A program made the position numbers and the translations under genes. From assembly GCA_019423755.1 (NCBI GenBank), contig JAHZAU010000009.1:6184-70183 (forward strand): a DNA stretch of 64,000 nucleotides, given 5' to 3'. Below the pieces are notes generated by a model that did no database searches, was not told the DNA's origin, and worked only from the letters and a program-made list of their open reading frames with translations. Below are positions 63,101 through 64,000 of this stretch, piece after piece; within the stretch, counting starts at the first letter, position 1, and each line of letters begins with the position of its first letter. Origin of the DNA: Oscillospiraceae bacterium. Lineage in GTDB: Bacteria; Bacillota; Clostridia; Oscillospirales; Ruminococcaceae.

Positions 63101-63895
63101 TGCCTCACCGTGAAGGAAGGCTCCGACCCGTCCACTGTGACCATTACCGGCGTTTCGGAGGGCAGCGGCGTCCTGTCGGCAGAGACAGCCGACGGTATGC
63201 GCGCCTACTGTGAGATCACCGTCGGCGGCGCAGGCGGCTCTGGAAACAGCGCCAGCGCCAACGGCGTTAAGCTCAAGCTCAACGACCTGACCCTGGCTCC
63301 CGACAGCGACGGATACATGGATTACACCGTCAGCCCGGGCAGCACCCAGCTGGTGTGGACCTCCAGCAACCCGCGGGTGGCAGACGTGGATAACACCGGC
63401 TACATCACCACCGGCTCGGTCACCGAGACTACGGTGGTCACCATCACCGCAGCCACCCGAGACGGCGCCGTTCAGGCCAGCGCCAAGGTCACCGTCTATG
63501 TGGAGGGCAGCAGCGGCTCCGGCAGCGGTTCCGGCAACCTGAAGGTGACTGCCCAGGGCATGACCTTCGACATTGCCGACGGCCCGCAGTCGCTGGATAT
63601 CCGCATCCAGAGCGACAGCGACGACATCAGCGTGGTCTGCAAGTCGGATAACCGCAACATCCAGGTGAACAACAACGGCGATATTACCGCCCGGGAGCCC
63701 GGCACGGCCAATATCACCATCACCGCCACCGATAACCAAACCGGCAAGACCACCAGTACCACCGTTACCGTCACCGTCCTGGGACGGGACGACCCGGAGT
63801 CCGGCTCCGGCAACGATGAGACCGATTCCGGCAGCGACGAGGACGAAGGTTCCGGCTCCAGCATCGGCGAAGATGGCGGCTGGGTCATCGGCTAG
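60152..63895 (+). CDS. CinA-like domain + membrane anchor + class B sortase + Ig-like repeats
   Basis: 1,247 residues. Residues 1-170 match the CinA molybdopterin-binding-like domain and 180-345 the CinA C-terminal amidohydrolase domain, but key motifs are altered (SGNPQID for SGGLGPT, PADPLE for PGVPxE, AESGTDG for AESCTGG). A basic linker leads to a membrane helix (about 476-494). Residues 540-730 are a class B sortase with His609 (IYGHN), Cys712 (LSTC) and Arg721. Five beta-sandwich, BIG2-like repeats fill 767-1210, with the first two clearest, followed by an acidic Ser/Gly tail. The start is TTG 60152 (AGAGGTG 7 bp upstream). An in-frame GTG at 61496 (codon 449) has AAAGGAGG 8 bp upstream, so a separate 799-residue sortase-Ig product is likely too. 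Cytosolic CinA and extracellular sortase in one chain is unusual. Confidence 0.88.
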   Translation: MKIEIIGVPHKGASQEGSSLLAMPDMLREMHLLGFVPQEHTVADDEQMEQALRRAVAPGSLVLCVFSGNPQIDAVFSEEIAQVCGVGLVTDETCARRLARKQHLSAQEAARLAQVPKGARVFATAGAGLPGFELSGDRCCVLALPADPLEQGAVFFRRVFPMLSQNSPVPHASRVLRVMELSYGQVCGALRDMARSQNPCVSVYQRQSELLVRVLASGQDREQAAAACTSAVRTAVQRLGSYVYGVDVSSIEHALLLKAAKKGLRVSVAESGTDGRAAARLSAVKAVPFSGESYVCQPQQMDLEPLGISNKFLRKFGPVSANVAAALALGIAGEEKGTIGIGISLPNQEVNAPRCYLAVTCQDGCLARELKLSDYRNVSAMIEDAVSQAMNLARRFADCYPELPKGAVPVREMILFGINRPNVTAQEGPAALAARPAAPISRPKEAEPVKKAKTKKGLLSRIFPSRGDSGFEVVRKILLLLCICVFIGSMTYLVKFKTDSIASEKNISNLQQQMDQAEKDVESGNTVTIEGYPEDYLPKFASFYEVNEDIKGWIKIPNTNVNFPVVQTTDNDYYHRLNFQKEYDYYGTPYIDYECDVKKPSTNIIIYGHNIKADGQMFNDLTKYKNLDFYKQNPVVNFDSVYREGKYKIIGAFITNAQAEQDNGNLFNYVSFVNADTEEEFNAFIDEVRKRSIFDTTVDVEYGDELLTLSTCTYEFRPEARFAVVARRVRDGESEEVDVSGAKINADAYYPQAYRDAMNQASLYGKVKGISIDGAKERTMKVGETLTLKATTDPADAPINTCTWDSSNKAVATVDRTTGVVTAVGDGTVTITAVAEDGGAVANVTIQVTGTGITPEKLTLSTSQLTIQPNKSATLTAGFSPAGAVAGLTWSSSDPSVVQVQDNGTTATLIGGKEGTARITVSTNDGSLSATCSVTVSSDTTLQGVYLPETLSVAVGKSQTVTLQTNPAGLSVGTVSWNWDGGSCLTVKEGSDPSTVTITGVSEGSGVLSAETADGMRAYCEITVGGAGGSGNSASANGVKLKLNDLTLAPDSDGYMDYTVSPGSTQLVWTSSNPRVADVDNTGYITTGSVTETTVVTITAATRDGAVQASAKVTVYVEGSSGSGSGSGNLKVTAQGMTFDIADGPQSLDIRIQSDSDDISVVCKSDNRNIQVNNNGDITAREPGTANITITATDNQTGKTTSTTVTVTVLGRDDPESGSGNDETDSGSDEDEGSGSSIGEDGGWVIG
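61480..61498 (+). promoter_or_regulatory. Internal Shine-Dalgarno and GTG start inside the CinA-sortase gene
   Basis: AAAGGAGG (61480-61487) lies 8 bp before an in-frame GTG (61496) that begins a basic N-terminus (KKAKTKKGLLSRIF) followed by a membrane helix. This is a plausible independent start for the sortase-Ig half. Confidence 0.7.
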
Positions 63896-63908
63896 AAAAA
63901 ACAACAGC

Positions 63909-63950
63909 AAAAAACAGCGTTTCCCCACTGGGGAAACGCTGTTTTGTTTT
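63909..63950 (+). terminator. Terminator after the CinA-sortase gene
   Basis: AAAACAGCGTTTCCCC pairs with GGGGAAACGCTGTTTT around ACT. A further hairpin (GACCTTTCGC/GCGAAAGGTC, about 63966-63990) lies at the window edge and may belong to a neighbouring gene outside. Confidence 0.92.
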
Positions 63951-64000
63951 AGTGCTTTAGCAAAGACCTTTCGCATTCAGCGAAAGGTCAACAACCGCCC

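Noticed and set aside
57632..63976. Very long open frame (2,114 codons) on the minus strand
   Set aside because: It lies opposite thiI, the desulfurase and the CinA-sortase gene. The translation is low-complexity and matches no family; it is an artefact of GC-rich codon use.

Overview
The window looks like the chromosomal replication-origin region of a GC-rich Firmicute, most likely a gut anaerobe of the Clostridia (Oscillospiraceae/Ruminococcaceae type). The evidence is gene order and content: the classic Gram-positive origin block runs parB-parA-(serpin)-noc-rsmG-GNAT-mnmG-mnmE-jag-yidC-yidD-rnpA-rpmH on the minus strand. Across oriC, dnaA-dnaN-S4 protein-recF-remB-gyrB-gyrA runs on the plus strand. 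The lineage call is inference; no rRNA is present. Coding strand switches at about 22.3 kb, as expected for a bidirectional origin. oriC lies mainly between dnaA and dnaN, with a cluster of degenerate DnaA boxes followed by a GC-rich spacer and five CTA triplets (DnaA-trio unwinding element). Two perfect parS sites flank the serpin gene and a weaker one lies near 37.1 kb.

Layout. 0-7.8 kb: the tail of a GldG-like ABC component and its DUF4340 partner, tex, a YdbS/YdbT-like PH-domain pair, an acetyltransferase and a membrane-anchored hypothetical. 7.8-8.1 kb: tRNA-Glu and tRNA-Met. 8.2-9.5 kb: an unusual acetyltransferase/acyl-ACP-thioesterase fusion. 9.5-22.1 kb: the chromosome segregation, tRNA-modification, membrane-insertion, RNase P and L34 block. 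22.1-33.5 kb: origin, initiator, clamp, recF and gyrase, with two YcxB-like membrane proteins inserted between gyrB and gyrA. 33.5-41.6 kb: a flavodoxin, a fluoride riboswitch controlling a cation/proton antiporter, a small Xre regulator, a 7-alpha-hydroxysteroid-dehydrogenase-like SDR, and a four-gene operon (MATE exporter, esterase, condensation-type acyltransferase, DUF6320 membrane protein). 41.7-46.0 kb: a candidate small RNA and the metF-metH activation-metH one-carbon operon. 46.1-51.9 kb: acetyltransferase, small membrane proteins, an M3 lipoprotein peptidase, a degenerate M23 protein, a split chromate transporter and a cytidine-deaminase-like protein. 51.9-57.5 kb: RNase Y, back-to-back promoters, a T-box leader (probably threonine), a small membrane protein, a Nudix hydrolase and thrS. 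57.6-63.9 kb: cysteine desulfurase, thiI, and a 1,247-residue protein joining a degenerate CinA domain, a membrane segment, a class B sortase and about five Ig-like repeats.

Most genes are housekeeping and form coherent operons: ParA/ParB/Noc/parS with DnaA/oriC for replication and segregation; MnmE/MnmG with ThiI and cysteine desulfurase for tRNA modification; YidC/YidD/Jag/RnpA/RpmH for ribosome and membrane biogenesis; MetF/MetH for methionine. The most novel-looking items are the CinA-sortase-Ig protein with an in-frame internal ribosome-binding site, the acetyltransferase-thioesterase fusion, which also has an internal start, the lipoprotein serpin between parS sites inside the par locus, the candidate RNA at 41.7 kb, and the RNase Y leader with several terminator-like hairpins. 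No insertion sequence, prophage, CRISPR array or rRNA was seen. Several genes (mnmG, recF, gyrB, MATE, cysteine desulfurase, CinA-sortase) appear to start at TTG codons with good Shine-Dalgarno sequences.
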